Shown here one piece after another: positions 24,317 to 33,593 of a DNA stretch of 64,000 bases. The DNA is from Rhodoferax ferrireducens (GTDB lineage: Bacteria > Pseudomonadota > Gammaproteobacteria > Burkholderiales > Burkholderiaceae_C). The translations under genes were made by a program, and so were the position numbers. The stretch lies in NCBI RefSeq assembly GCF_003347515.1, contig NZ_QEII01000300.1:1-64000 (forward strand), written 5' to 3'. Every line of letters begins with the position of its first letter. Positions within the stretch are counted from its first letter, which is position 1. Under the pieces are notes generated by a model that did no database searches, was not told the DNA's origin, and was given only the letters and a program-made list of their open reading frames with translations.

Positions 24317-26740
24317 TTAACGGCCAGCGCCCTTGAGCTTGGCAAACGCCGAGGACATGGCGTTGGATTGCGGCGCGTTGGTGGCGTTATATGCGCCCTG
24401 CCCGCCCGGCCGGCCACGCTGGTTGTTGGTCGCGCCCTGGAAGCGGTTGTCGCCGGGGGCGTCACGCCGTGCGGGTGCCGCGCCCAGTTTCATGGTCAGA
24501 GCAATGCGTTTGCGCGCCACGTCCACCTCCACCACCTGCACCTTGACGATGTCGCCGGTTTTGACGATCTCTCGGGCATCGGTGACAAACTTGTGCGCCA
24601 ACTGGCTGACGTGGACCAATCCGTCCTGGTGCACGCCCAGATCGACAAACGCGCCAAAGGCCGCCACATTGCTGACCGTGCCCTCCAGAATCATGCCCTC
24701 TTTCAAGTCCTTGATGTCGTCCACGCCTTCATTGAAACGCGCCACCTTGAAGTCAGGCCGTGGATCACGGCCTGGTTTCTCCAGCTCGCCCAGAATGTCC
24801 TTGACCGTGATGACACCGAACTGCGCATTGGCAAACAGTTCAGGTTTGAGGACTTTGAGCATGTCGGCCCGGCCCATCAGCTCGGCCACCGGCTTGGCCG
24901 TGTGCAGCATGATTTTCTCGACCACCGGGTAGGTCTCGGGGTGCACGCCGGTCATGTCCAGCGGATTGTCGCCACCCCGAATGCGCAGGAAACCGGCACT
25001 TTGCTCGAAAGTCTTGGCGCCCAGGCCCGTCACCTGCATCAGTTGCTGGCGATTATTGAAGGCGCCATTGGCCTCGCGCCAGCGCACCACGGCCTTGGCG
25101 ACACTGCCGCTCAGGCCGGACACGCGCGACAGCAGCGGCACGCTGGCCGTGTTCAGGTCCACACCCACCGAGTTCACGCAGTCTTCCACCACGGCTTCCA
25201 GCGTCTTGGCCAGTTCGCTCTGATTCACGTCGTGCTGGTACTGGCCGACGCCAATCGATTTGGGATCGATCTTGACCAGCTCGGCCAGCGGATCCTGCAG
25301 GCGGCGCGCAATGCTGGCGGCGCCGCGCAGGCTGACGTCCACATCCGGCATTTCCTGCGAAGCGAATTCGCTGGCCGAGTAGACGGAAGCCCCGGCTTCG
25401 CTGACCACCACTTTTTCAATCAGGCGATCCGACACTTTGGCCATCAGCTTGATCAAATCGGCGGCCAGCTTGTCAGTTTCGCGGCTGGCCGTGCCGTTGC
25501 CAATCGCGATCAGATTCACGCCGTGCTTCTCGCACAGCTTGCCCAGAATGTGAAGCGAGCCCTCCCAGTCCTTGCGCGGCTCGTGCGGGAACACGGTGGA
25601 GGTTTCGACCAGCTTGCCCGTGGTATCGACCACCGCCACTTTGACGCCGGTGCGGATGCCGGGGTCCAGCCCGAGCACCACGCGCGGCCCGGCCGGAGCC
25701 GCCAGCAGCAAATCGCGCAGATTGTCGGCAAATACCTTGATGGCGACTTTTTCGGCGTCTTCACGCAGCCGGGTGAACAGGTCGCGCTCGGTGGATAAGC
25801 TCAGTTTGACGCGCCAGGTCCAGGCCACGCACTTGCGGATCAAATCGTCGGCGGCGCGCGCCTTGTGGCTCCAGCCCAGACGCAGCGCAATGCGACCCTC
25901 GGCCAGCGACACCACCGGCGTTGCTCTTGTTTTAATAGCTGCTTGCGCAGAAGCGACGGTGGCTAGAGGCTGATTTAACTCAGGAAGCACCAACTTGGCA
26001 TCGAGAATCTCCAGCCCACGGCCGCGGAACACCGCCAGTGCGCGGTGCGAGGGCACGCGGCCAATCGGTTCGTCGTAGTCAAAGTAATCGCGAAACTTGG
26101 CCACATCGGCGTGGTTTTCGTCCTTGCCGTCCATGAGTTTGCTTTGAAACAGACCCTCTTGCCACAGCCATTCGCGCAGGTCCTGCACCACGGTGGCGTC
26201 TTCGGCCCAGCGCTCGCTTAAGCAGTCGCGCACGCCGTCCAGCACCGCCTGCACCGTGGAAAAATCGGGTTGCTTGTCTTCGCCCTCCACCACCGGCCGC
26301 ATGGGGATCACGTAGGCCACGGCCTCGTCCGCCGGCACCAGATCGGGGTTGGCAAACAGCGCGTCGGCCAGAGGTTCCAGTCCGGCCTCGCGCGCCAGTT
26401 GCCCCTTGGTGCGACGTTTCAGCTTGAACGGCAAATACAGGTCTTCCAGCTCCTGTTTGGTGCTGGCGGCCACCAGTGCAGCCAGCAGCGCCGGTGTCAT
26501 CTTGCCCTGCTCCTCAATGTTCTTGATCACCGTCTGCAGCCGGTCACGCAGCTCGCGCAAATAGCCCAGCCGGGCTTCCAGCTCGCGCAGCTGGATGTCG
26601 TCGAGACCATCGGTCACTTCCTTGCGGTAGCGGGCGATAAAGGGCACCGTGGCACCCCCATCCAACAGCTCAACGGCGGCCTGCACCTGCTTGGTCTGAA
26701 CCCGGATTTCCTGCGCGATTTGCGCGATGATTTTCTGCAT
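24317..26740 (-). CDS. tex: Tex family transcription accessory / RNA-binding protein
   Basis: An 807-residue nucleic-acid-binding protein. Domains in order are the N-terminal helical region with FIARYRKEVTDGLDDIQLRE (about 33-52), a YqgF/RNase H-like domain (VVLGLDPGIRTGVKVAVVDT near 355), helix-hairpin-helix segments (SVGVDLNTASVPLLSRVSGL near 527), and a C-terminal S1 domain (GTVSNVAAFGAFVDLGVHQD near 690). The tail is Arg/Gly/Asn rich (NNQRGRPGGQGAYN). Tex affects transcription and toxin expression in several bacteria. An antisense copy of the 37-bp repeat encodes residues about 257-269, a region that varies between Tex proteins. Confidence 0.93.
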   Translation of the reverse strand: MQKIIAQIAQEIRVQTKQVQAAVELLDGGATVPFIARYRKEVTDGLDDIQLRELEARLGYLRELRDRLQTVIKNIEEQGKMTPALLAALVAASTKQELEDLYLPFKLKRRTKGQLAREAGLEPLADALFANPDLVPADEAVAYVIPMRPVVEGEDKQPDFSTVQAVLDGVRDCLSERWAEDATVVQDLREWLWQEGLFQSKLMDGKDENHADVAKFRDYFDYDEPIGRVPSHRALAVFRGRGLEILDAKLVLPELNQPLATVASAQAAIKTRATPVVSLAEGRIALRLGWSHKARAADDLIRKCVAWTWRVKLSLSTERDLFTRLREDAEKVAIKVFADNLRDLLLAAPAGPRVVLGLDPGIRTGVKVAVVDTTGKLVETSTVFPHEPRKDWEGSLHILGKLCEKHGVNLIAIGNGTASRETDKLAADLIKLMAKVSDRLIEKVVVSEAGASVYSASEFASQEMPDVDVSLRGAASIARRLQDPLAELVKIDPKSIGVGQYQHDVNQSELAKTLEAVVEDCVNSVGVDLNTASVPLLSRVSGLSGSVAKAVVRWREANGAFNNRQQLMQVTGLGAKTFEQSAGFLRIRGGDNPLDMTGVHPETYPVVEKIMLHTAKPVAELMGRADMLKVLKPELFANAQFGVITVKDILGELEKPGRDPRPDFKVARFNEGVDDIKDLKEGMILEGTVSNVAAFGAFVDLGVHQDGLVHVSQLAHKFVTDAREIVKTGDIVKVQVVEVDVARKRIALTMKLGAAPARRDAPGDNRFQGATNNQRGRPGGQGAYNATNAPQSNAMSSAFAKLKGAGR
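25934..25970 (+). repeat. Dispersed 37-bp coding repeat, copy D (antisense to tex)
   Basis: The closest copy to the consensus: AATAGC, TGCTTG, CGCA, eleven bases, GGCTAGAGGC. Read on the tex strand it gives PLATVASAQAAIKT, in the same frame as copies C and H. Confidence 0.8.
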
Positions 26741-26853
26741 GACTGTATGAACCGCCAGCCTGACGCTGACTAAAACTGAAAAAGGGTGGCCAGTTTGCCA
26801 CAGGAGGGTGGGCCAAGTACCCCTGTGGCGACTTGCGCAAAGGTGGACGCGCT

Positions 26854-26871
26854 TGTAGGAAAAAACCTACA
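26854..26871. promoter_or_regulatory. TGTAGG-A6-CCTACA inverted repeat, possible operator
   Basis: A perfect 6-bp inverted repeat separated by six A residues. A related stretch, GAAAAAACCCTTACAT, follows at about 26878-26893. It lies in the 278-bp gap between tex and the FeeM-like gene, about 150 bases before the latter's start. The regulator is unknown. Confidence 0.4.
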
Positions 26872-27018
26872 TGCACTGAAAAAACCCTTACATCCGGATT
26901 ATCCAGACGCCGACATGAGTTCTTGATAGCCGCATCTACATTGACTTTCAGCGCATCAGACAACACCAATTTGGCTCGTCCGATGGGTCCAACCCACCTT
27001 ACATCAAGGAGTGTCCTC

Positions 27019-27801
27019 ATGAATCAGCACGCAATGTCTGCCGACTTCCAGCCTCATCGTATCGAAACGCGTCCATCCGGCGTCGACGCACTGACCGAAC
27101 CCGCCATGACGAGGGAGTTGCTTCCGTTCACCGTCCGCTTGGTGCGCGACGAAGACGACTTGGACAAAGCAGTGCAGATTCGCCACTCGGCTTACGCACG
27201 CCATCTACCGGTTTTCGCTGAATCACTCAAAGCAGCCGAAACCGCTGATGCCGACAATGGCGTAGTGGTCTTGCTGGCCGAATCAAAACTGGATGGTTCC
27301 CCGCTGGGCACCATGCGCATCCAGACCAACCAGTTCAAGCCACTTTGCCTTGAACAGTCGGTCGAGTTGCCCGCATGGCTCAAGGCGCGGCCGCTGGCTG
27401 AGGCCACCCGCTTGGGCGTTACCGACGGCAAGGGCGGTCGTCTCGTGACCACAGTGCTGTTCAAGGCCTTTTATCAGTATTGTCTGCAGACCGGCATCGA
27501 ATGGATGGTCGTCACCGGACGTGCTCCCGTCGACCGGATGTATGACCGACTGCTGTTTAAAGATGTGTTTCCGGGCATGGGCTACATTCCCTTTAGCCAC
27601 GTCGGCAACCTGCCGCATCGCGTGATGTCCCTGGAAGTTGATGCCGTGGAGCCGAGCTGGGCCGCAGCAAAACAGCCACTTTATGACTTCTTCTTTCACA
27701 CGCATCATCCGGATCTGGATGTCAGCGATCATCGCCAACCACTCACTGCGCCGCTAACGAGACAGCCCCGGCCAGCTCAATCTGCAATGCTTCCCATGTG
27801 A
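27019..27801 (+). CDS. FeeM-like N-acyl amino acid synthase / GNAT-fold acyltransferase
   Basis: This 260-residue protein resembles the FeeM group of acyltransferases, which have a GNAT-like fold and join acyl chains from acyl carrier protein to amino acids. Relevant segments are FTVRLVRDEDDLDKAVQIRH (about residue 38), DGSPLGTMRIQTNQFKPL (about 94), ARPLAEATRLGVTDGKGGRL (about 123) and VVTGRAPVDRMYDRLLFKDV. The ATG at 27019 has AAGGAG at 27006-27011. No acyl carrier protein or export gene is adjacent, so the product is unknown. The upstream gap holds an inverted repeat that may regulate it. Confidence 0.72.
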   Translation: MNQHAMSADFQPHRIETRPSGVDALTEPAMTRELLPFTVRLVRDEDDLDKAVQIRHSAYARHLPVFAESLKAAETADADNGVVVLLAESKLDGSPLGTMRIQTNQFKPLCLEQSVELPAWLKARPLAEATRLGVTDGKGGRLVTTVLFKAFYQYCLQTGIEWMVVTGRAPVDRMYDRLLFKDVFPGMGYIPFSHVGNLPHRVMSLEVDAVEPSWAAAKQPLYDFFFHTHHPDLDVSDHRQPLTAPLTRQPRPAQSAMLPM

Positions 27802-27858
27802 GTGGCCACGGCGGTCTGTCCGCACCGACCGCACCCAGCTAGCCAGCCATCTCTTTGC

Positions 27859-27889
27859 AAGGCGCACCAGCACAGTGCCCTTGCGCCTT
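27859..27889 (+). terminator. Hairpin after the FeeM-like gene, possible terminator
   Basis: AAGGCGCA (27859-27866) pairs perfectly with TGCGCCTT (27882-27889) across a 15-base loop, 58 bases after the stop codon. The T run is short, so termination strength is uncertain. Confidence 0.45.
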
Positions 27890-27986
27890 TGCTCATCATA
27901 GGCAGTCGAATCTGAAGCAGTATGTTGGTTTTGTGACGACATACTCTAAATTCCCTTGTGGTTTTATCCCGACCGGTGTATGTTTA

Positions 27987-28009
27987 TTTTGTAACAGCGT
28001 TTTACAAAA
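27987..28009. promoter_or_regulatory. TTTTGTAA-N7-TTACAAAA inverted repeat
   Basis: A perfect 8-bp inverted repeat in the AT-rich part of the gap upstream of the GGDEF-EAL gene at 28157. It could be an operator. No regulator can be assigned. Confidence 0.35.
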
Positions 28010-28156
28010 CGTGAAATAAAGAAACAATAGGGTTCTTGAACCGCAGGCAAGGATGGCAAAGCATGTGGTTTTGATGATTTCCCAGCCAAACAAGACAGCG
28101 CCCGACGGCACCCAATCATGCCGAGCGAGGTATTCCAGTGCCGAGCAATAAACTAA

Positions 28157-31141
28157 ATGCATAAATCATCAGAGTACTTCCGTAGTCAAATCGACAGTTT
28201 CAACAAGGGACTGGATCGGTTGCTGTACGGATTCTCGGCTTATGCGCTGCCTTTTTTTATCGGTCTGGCGTCTTTGCTGGCACTATTTGCCTGGAAAACA
28301 CAATACCCTGTAGTTCACCCGCAAGCACTGGAAATTCAGGCCATCAAAGGCACGAACGGCCTGGTGGAACCCGCGCAAGTACTGGCGCATTTGCAGGGCC
28401 GCACGCTCAGCCCGCACTACGATACGCAGCGTTCGGAAGCCCCTTTCTGGTTTGCATTCAACGCCCCCGAAGAAGTGGATCGCACACCCTTGGTGGTTGA
28501 GTTTCCCTCGCGGCATGCAGTCGACATCGCATGCTGGGATGCGAGGACCCTCCATCCGCTTGGCAATGGCAGCCGCCTGAGCGCGGCCGGCAGCATCTCG
28601 CCGATCAAGGCCGGTTTTGCGCTCGCGCTCAGTCCATCCCTCAAAGACGGGCAGGTGCTGTGCCGCACCAGTGCCATCGGTCCGGCCCGTCTTTCGGCCC
28701 TGACATGGAAGGCCGCCGATTTGGAAATTTCTGCACAGGAATTTCAGCGCAAGTCCGGCCTGCTGGACGGTGGTCTCATCGTACTGGCCATTTTTGTGCT
28801 GATCACGGCTTTGATCAACCGAAACGGCTTGTACATCCTGTTCGCGGCATGGCTTGTGGTGAATTTAAGAATGGGCGCCAACTCTGCCGGATGGGACTCA
28901 CAATGGCTGGGAAATACAGTACCTTACGATTGGCTGTTGGGCATTCGGCCGGTCACGCTTGCCTTGTATTACTTGCTGACAGTCACTCTCTTCAAAGTAC
29001 TTTTCCGTGATGAATTGAGCAAAATCGGCTCCTTATTGATATTGCGGATTGCGCAGTGGACCTGCTTGCCTCTGCTGCTGCTTTCTGTCCTAGTTCCTTA
29101 TCGGTCATTTCTGCCAATTCTTTGGGTCTGTGCCGGCCTGACCGTCGGGGTTCTGGTGTATTACCTGGCGCGTATTCTGTTGAAGACCCGTTCGCGGGTG
29201 GCCATGTGGTACAGCGCATCAATCAGCATCACGCTGATCGCCAGTTTTTCCGAAGTCCTTTTTGCAGCATTGGGAATCAAGGGCCTGATCGGATCGGTGA
29301 ACTTCGTTACCGCAGCCCTATCGTCAAGCCTGCTTGCGGCCCTGGCGATTGCCGAACATATGCGCCAGGAGCACACGCAACGGCTGGAGGTTCAAGCTGA
29401 ACTGAAGCACACCTTTGATGCCATGCCCATCGGTCTTTTCACCCTGGATCTGCGCGGTCGATTCATGAGCGCTAACCCGGCCCTGCTCGCCATGCTGAGT
29501 CCGAATGTGCTCTCGGACGGGGGCAATAGCTGGCAGCAGTATTTTGCCGACGGTGCCTGGACACAACTGCATCAGATGGTGTCTGACAAGACCGAAGATG
29601 AAATGGAAATCAACGGCAGGAAGATGCTTGGCTTCACGGATTCAAAACGCTTTCTCGTCAAGGCGACGCTAGCCCGCGACAGGATTGAAGGCTCATTGCA
29701 GGACGTCACCGAGAAATCCAGAGCCAGTGCCGATCTGTATTTTCTGGCCAACCACGATTCACTGACCAAAGTGCTTAATCGGCGCGGTATCGAAAAAGTG
29801 CTCAACGGCGCCATCGCCAAGCTGACCGAAGGCAACACCTTGGCGCTCGCCTACCTTGACCTCGACCGCTTCAAGCTGATCAATGATCTGTTCGGCCACG
29901 GCGCTGGCGACGACGTGTTGCAACAGGTGTGCAAGCGCGTGTCGAGCATGCTCTCGCGCGATCTTCAATTTGGCCGTGTCGGCGGCGATGAGTTTGTCAT
30001 TGTGTTCCCTGAGACGCCCGTCGCGCTGGCCTCGATCCTGTGCCAGGGCATCGTCGACGCCATTGGCACACAGCCCTACCGCGTAGGTGACAAGGCCTTT
30101 TATGTGCGCGGCTCCATCGGACTCATTGAGGTCAGCACCGGCATGCAGTTCAATGACGCCATGTCGACGGCCGACCGCGCTTGTCGCCAAGCCAAATCCG
30201 CCAACGGCGGCGGACTGGTGGTGTATGAAAAGCATGCGATCGGGTTCCAGCAGCATGAAGCCGAACTCAAATTGATCGCGCTGCTCTCCACCAGTTCCGC
30301 CACCGATGGTCTGTATCTGGAAATGCAGCCCATCATGTCGCTCACAAAGCCGCACGAATCACTGAATTTTGAAGTGCTTTTGCGCATGCGTGACCCGGAT
30401 GGCAAAGTGGTTCCTACAGACCGGCTGATTGCCGCAGCGGAAAGCAGTGGACGCATGGACATGATTGACCGCTGGGTCCTGACGACCACACTGGCCTGGC
30501 TCAACACCAACTACAGGGATATGACGCGCACAAAATTCGTCTGCATGAATTTGAGCGGTGCATCATTGAACGACGAGCGGTTTCTGCAGGAGGTGTACGC
30601 CATGCTTGAGAAGAACATGCACATCGTCGGCAAATTGTGCCTTGAGATCACCGAAAGCGTGGCCTTGCATGACCTCAAAAATACGCGGCGATTCGTTGAC
30701 AAGGTGCGGGGCTACGGCGCCAAGGTAGCGCTGGACGACTTCGGCGCGGGGTACACCTCATTCTCGTACTTGAAGGAGTTCACGGCGGATCTGCTGAAGA
30801 TTGACGGCAGCTTCATCGTCAACATGAACAAGCACCCGGCCAACATCGCCATCGTCGAAGCCATTGTCAGCCTGGCCAGAAACCTGGGTATGAAAGTGAT
30901 TGCCGAATGGGCGGAAGACAACGCGACCGTGCAGACCCTGACCGAGATTGGCGTCGACTATGTGCAGGGATTTGCCGTCGCACGATCTCAGCATCCCGAC
31001 AAAATGCTTTCAGCCGAGTCGTCAGCAAGTTTTATTCAGAATGCGGAACTTGCCCACTATGTGGCCTTGATTGGAAAGTCAGAGCACACGCTGGCCCAAG
31101 TGGATCTTTTTTCTGACGCGCGCGCCATCAATTTGCATTGA
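28157..31141 (+). CDS. Membrane GGDEF-EAL protein with 7TM-type sensor and PAS domain
   Basis: A 994-residue inner-membrane c-di-GMP enzyme. A membrane helix (about 24-45) is followed by a periplasmic domain (about 46-200) and about seven membrane helices (about 205-400), an arrangement like 7TMR-DISM receptors. A PAS domain follows (TFDAMPIGLFTLDLRGRFMS near 418), then GGDEF (DSLTKVLNRRGIE; RVGGDEFVIVF) and EAL domains. The GGDEF motif is intact. The EAL signature is EVL (NFEVLLRMRD), with NLSGAS, EITES, DDFGAGYTSF, KIDGSFI and AEWAED all present. It is upstream of, and on the same strand as, an HDOD-kinase and a receiver-GGDEF-EAL gene. Confidence 0.88.
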   Translation: MHKSSEYFRSQIDSFNKGLDRLLYGFSAYALPFFIGLASLLALFAWKTQYPVVHPQALEIQAIKGTNGLVEPAQVLAHLQGRTLSPHYDTQRSEAPFWFAFNAPEEVDRTPLVVEFPSRHAVDIACWDARTLHPLGNGSRLSAAGSISPIKAGFALALSPSLKDGQVLCRTSAIGPARLSALTWKAADLEISAQEFQRKSGLLDGGLIVLAIFVLITALINRNGLYILFAAWLVVNLRMGANSAGWDSQWLGNTVPYDWLLGIRPVTLALYYLLTVTLFKVLFRDELSKIGSLLILRIAQWTCLPLLLLSVLVPYRSFLPILWVCAGLTVGVLVYYLARILLKTRSRVAMWYSASISITLIASFSEVLFAALGIKGLIGSVNFVTAALSSSLLAALAIAEHMRQEHTQRLEVQAELKHTFDAMPIGLFTLDLRGRFMSANPALLAMLSPNVLSDGGNSWQQYFADGAWTQLHQMVSDKTEDEMEINGRKMLGFTDSKRFLVKATLARDRIEGSLQDVTEKSRASADLYFLANHDSLTKVLNRRGIEKVLNGAIAKLTEGNTLALAYLDLDRFKLINDLFGHGAGDDVLQQVCKRVSSMLSRDLQFGRVGGDEFVIVFPETPVALASILCQGIVDAIGTQPYRVGDKAFYVRGSIGLIEVSTGMQFNDAMSTADRACRQAKSANGGGLVVYEKHAIGFQQHEAELKLIALLSTSSATDGLYLEMQPIMSLTKPHESLNFEVLLRMRDPDGKVVPTDRLIAAAESSGRMDMIDRWVLTTTLAWLNTNYRDMTRTKFVCMNLSGASLNDERFLQEVYAMLEKNMHIVGKLCLEITESVALHDLKNTRRFVDKVRGYGAKVALDDFGAGYTSFSYLKEFTADLLKIDGSFIVNMNKHPANIAIVEAIVSLARNLGMKVIAEWAEDNATVQTLTEIGVDYVQGFAVARSQHPDKMLSAESSASFIQNAELAHYVALIGKSEHTLAQVDLFSDARAINLH

Positions 31142-31178
31142 CCCGGGCGTTCGGCTTCTGCGTTAAAGCTCCGACTTT

Positions 31179-31215
31179 GATAGCTGCTGTTGCTCAACAC
31201 AATTGCTTTAGCGGC
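31179..31215 (+). repeat. Dispersed 37-bp repeat, copy J (intergenic, degenerate)
   Basis: Reads GATAGC, TGCTGT, TGCT, eleven bases, CTTTAGCGGC. Spacing matches the family but the right end has drifted. It lies 37 bases after the GGDEF-EAL stop codon. Confidence 0.45.
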
Positions 31216-31302
31216 GATGTGACCCCAAAAAACCACTAGTTGTGACTCACTTGTCAGTACCGGTTTGACAAGGGGTAACAAAATGTTATATTGAAATTAA
31301 TT

Positions 31303-31334
31303 AATTCAACTTGATAGGGGTTTTAAGTTGAATT
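31303..31334. promoter_or_regulatory. AATTCAACTT / AAGTTGAATT inverted repeat
   Basis: A perfect 10-bp inverted repeat with a 12-base loop, followed by TTT. It could be a weak intrinsic terminator for the upstream GGDEF-EAL gene or an operator for the HDOD-kinase gene about 110 bases downstream. The stem is AT-rich, which favours the operator reading. Confidence 0.4.
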
Positions 31335-31445
31335 TTTGGATAATTCGGTGTCAAGTCCAGTTAAAAAAATGCGCTGAACTTGTTGTTTCTGGTCTCCGTT
31401 ACGCGTTTACTGTCTGGCAATTTATTGGCAATAGCATCCGTAAAA

Positions 31446-33593
31446 ATGTCCCAAAATAATCAGGATATCCGCAATCGCCTGCTGGTGGCACGGTTGCCTT
31501 CGATGCCGCAGATTCTCCTCAAGTTGATCGAACTGTGTCAGGCCGACGAGGCGGGCATGGCTGAACTTGCCAAACTGATCGCCAACGATGCGGGCATGAC
31601 CACCAAGGTCTTGACCGTTGCCAATAGCGCCGCTTACCACCGCGGCGGTCGAAAGGTGGGTCTGGTCCAGGCACTGAGTGTCCTGGGCGCTGACATGATC
31701 AAGACCCTGGTCATCAGCGAGTGCGTGTTTCAGACCTTCAACGGATTCCCCCACTCCGGCAGCACGGATCTGCGCAGATTCTGGAAGCACTCTTTGACCA
31801 CCGCCGTCATGGCGCGCGAGATTGCCAAGAAAACGGGCTACCCCCAAGCCGAAGAGGCCTATCTTGCCGGTCTGCTGCATGATGTGGGGCGCTTGGCCTT
31901 GCTGGCCGCGGCACCCAATGAATACGGTGTTTATTTTCTGGCGCAGGACAATGAAAACCTTTGCGCCGTTGAGTTGCGTACTCTCCAGATTTCTCACGCT
32001 GACGCTGGCGCCTGGTTGATCGAACGCTGGAACCTTGACTCGTTCATGGCTGACAGCATTCTCTATCACCACGAGTCCACGACCCGCCTGGAAGCTGCCC
32101 ACCCCCTGATTCGCATCATCCATCTTGCGCATGTGCTGAGCTGCCATGAGCCAGAGCTTCCCCTTTCTGCGAATGCGGGCGCTCTTTGCGCCCTTGAGAT
32201 GGATGACCTGCTGACTATTGCCCAAGGCGCGGCGGCGCAAGTGAAGAAGGCGGCGGAATACTTGGGCATTGATCTCTCAGGCGTTGATGACCTGGTGACA
32301 CCGCCAGCCCGCTCACCCGCAGCGCAGGTGGTGGATCCGGTTCAGGAACGACTGGCCGAGGAAGTTCGCAACATGGCGCTGTCGGCCGAGCTGGGTCAGT
32401 CATTTGCCCGCCAAAAGGGTGATGCCCAGCTTCTCGACGTCGTTCGGCAAAACGCACGCATCCTTTTTAATCTGGACGATTCCGCTATTCTGTTGATCAA
32501 TGGGAGTGGCCAGGCCATCGTTGGCGTCTCAGTGGGCGAGCAACGGCAACGTCTGGCCGAGTTCTCCATCGCGCTGTCTGGCAATGGAGGGATTGCAGAA
32601 TCCGTACGGCAAAAGCGCGTGGCTTTTCTGGGCCACGATCGCTCCATGCTGACCCTTCCCGAAGAACAATTGCTTCGTATTTTTGACGCCGAGTATCTGG
32701 TTTGTGTGCCCATTGCAACCGGGGCACGGTGCTTGGGGATGATGGTGTGCGGCGTTGCGGCATGGCGGCTCGCAGATTTGAAACGCCGTGAAAGCTTTCT
32801 GCAATCCTTTGGCGCACAGGCGGCCACTGCGCTTGAAGCAATGGGCGGCGATCGCGCTGAAATGGATCGGCGTATTGCCAGTTTGAAGGAAGCGTATAGC
32901 GAAAGCTCTCGCAGAATGGTGCACGAGGTCAACAACCCGCTGGCAATCATCAAGAACTACATCGGCGTACTTGACGGAAAATTAACCCGACAAGAGCCCG
33001 TGGCGGATGAGTTGCTGATACTCAATGAAGAGCTTGACCGGGTGGGCAACATCATGAACGAGTTTGCCGGAGTCGCCCCGAAAATTCAGCACGGCGTTAC
33101 GGAGATCAACCGTGTCGTCAATGATCTGGTGCGATTGTTTCGCGAGAGCAAGTTCTTGCCGCCCTCGGTACAGATCATCGCGCGCATGCCGGACCAAGCC
33201 TCCGAGATCGACGGGTCGGCTGACGTCCTCAAACAAATTCTGGTGAATTTGATCAAAAATGCCGTCGAGGCCTTGCCCAAGGGCGGTCAGATTGAGATCA
33301 ACAACGGGCGGATCCATCTCGACGGACGTGCGTATTTCGAATTGTGTATTAAGGATACCGGGCCTGGCCTGCCGGCCGAGGTGCTGGCCAAGCTGTTTTC
33401 TCCGGTTCGCAGTTCCAAGGTGGGCGCGAATCGCGGGATTGGTCTGAATATTGTTCACGGCTTGGTCAAAAGGCTCAATGGACTGATCAGTTGCCGCAGC
33501 GCCAACACCGGGACGGTGTTTGAAATCCTGTTGCCAGCCCGCAGCGCGGTCGCTCAGAGCGTCGCTCCGGTGTTAATCAAGGATGCGGCATGA
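31446..33593 (+). CDS. HDOD-GAF-histidine kinase hybrid sensor
   Basis: A soluble sensor kinase of about 715 residues. Domains are HDOD (about 10-270; LPSMPQILLKLIELCQADEA, then GLLHDVGRLALL retaining an HD pair), GAF (about 310-460) and a histidine kinase. Its H box is HEVNNPLAIIKNYIGVLDGK (about 495), N box NLIKNAVEALPKGG, and G boxes DTGPGLPAEV and NRGIGLNIVHG. The H box His and the ATP-site motifs are intact. Its stop overlaps the start of the receiver-GGDEF-EAL gene by 4 nt, so the two form a probable phosphorelay pair controlling c-di-GMP. The ATG at 31446 is a choice by family alignment; no strong ribosome site is visible. Confidence 0.85.
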   Translation: MSQNNQDIRNRLLVARLPSMPQILLKLIELCQADEAGMAELAKLIANDAGMTTKVLTVANSAAYHRGGRKVGLVQALSVLGADMIKTLVISECVFQTFNGFPHSGSTDLRRFWKHSLTTAVMAREIAKKTGYPQAEEAYLAGLLHDVGRLALLAAAPNEYGVYFLAQDNENLCAVELRTLQISHADAGAWLIERWNLDSFMADSILYHHESTTRLEAAHPLIRIIHLAHVLSCHEPELPLSANAGALCALEMDDLLTIAQGAAAQVKKAAEYLGIDLSGVDDLVTPPARSPAAQVVDPVQERLAEEVRNMALSAELGQSFARQKGDAQLLDVVRQNARILFNLDDSAILLINGSGQAIVGVSVGEQRQRLAEFSIALSGNGGIAESVRQKRVAFLGHDRSMLTLPEEQLLRIFDAEYLVCVPIATGARCLGMMVCGVAAWRLADLKRRESFLQSFGAQAATALEAMGGDRAEMDRRIASLKEAYSESSRRMVHEVNNPLAIIKNYIGVLDGKLTRQEPVADELLILNEELDRVGNIMNEFAGVAPKIQHGVTEINRVVNDLVRLFRESKFLPPSVQIIARMPDQASEIDGSADVLKQILVNLIKNAVEALPKGGQIEINNGRIHLDGRAYFELCIKDTGPGLPAEVLAKLFSPVRSSKVGANRGIGLNIVHGLVKRLNGLISCRSANTGTVFEILLPARSAVAQSVAPVLIKDAA

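Larger units (their letters stand above)
27802..28156. other. 355-bp gap without a gene
   Basis: No supported ORF lies here; the short minus-strand frame across it has no family features. It holds the hairpin at 27859-27889 and an AT-rich section with the inverted repeat TTTTGTAA-N7-TTACAAAA at 27987-28009, about 150 bases before the next gene. It probably contains the promoter of the GGDEF-EAL gene. Confidence 0.6.
31142..31445. other. About 300-bp gap with a repeat copy and an inverted repeat
   Basis: No gene is supported. It contains degenerate repeat copy J (31179-31215) and an AT-rich inverted repeat at 31303-31334. The next gene has no strong ribosome-binding site, and its open frame could extend up to 31380. 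Confidence 0.6.

Noticed and set aside
26922..26960. GATAGC-containing stretch upstream of the FeeM-like gene resembling the repeat
   Set aside because: CGCA and GGCTAG parts are absent at the required spacing.
27896..28162. 88-codon minus-strand frame in the gap before the GGDEF-EAL gene
   Set aside because: No motif, no ribosome site, and it overlaps the AT-rich control region with an inverted repeat.
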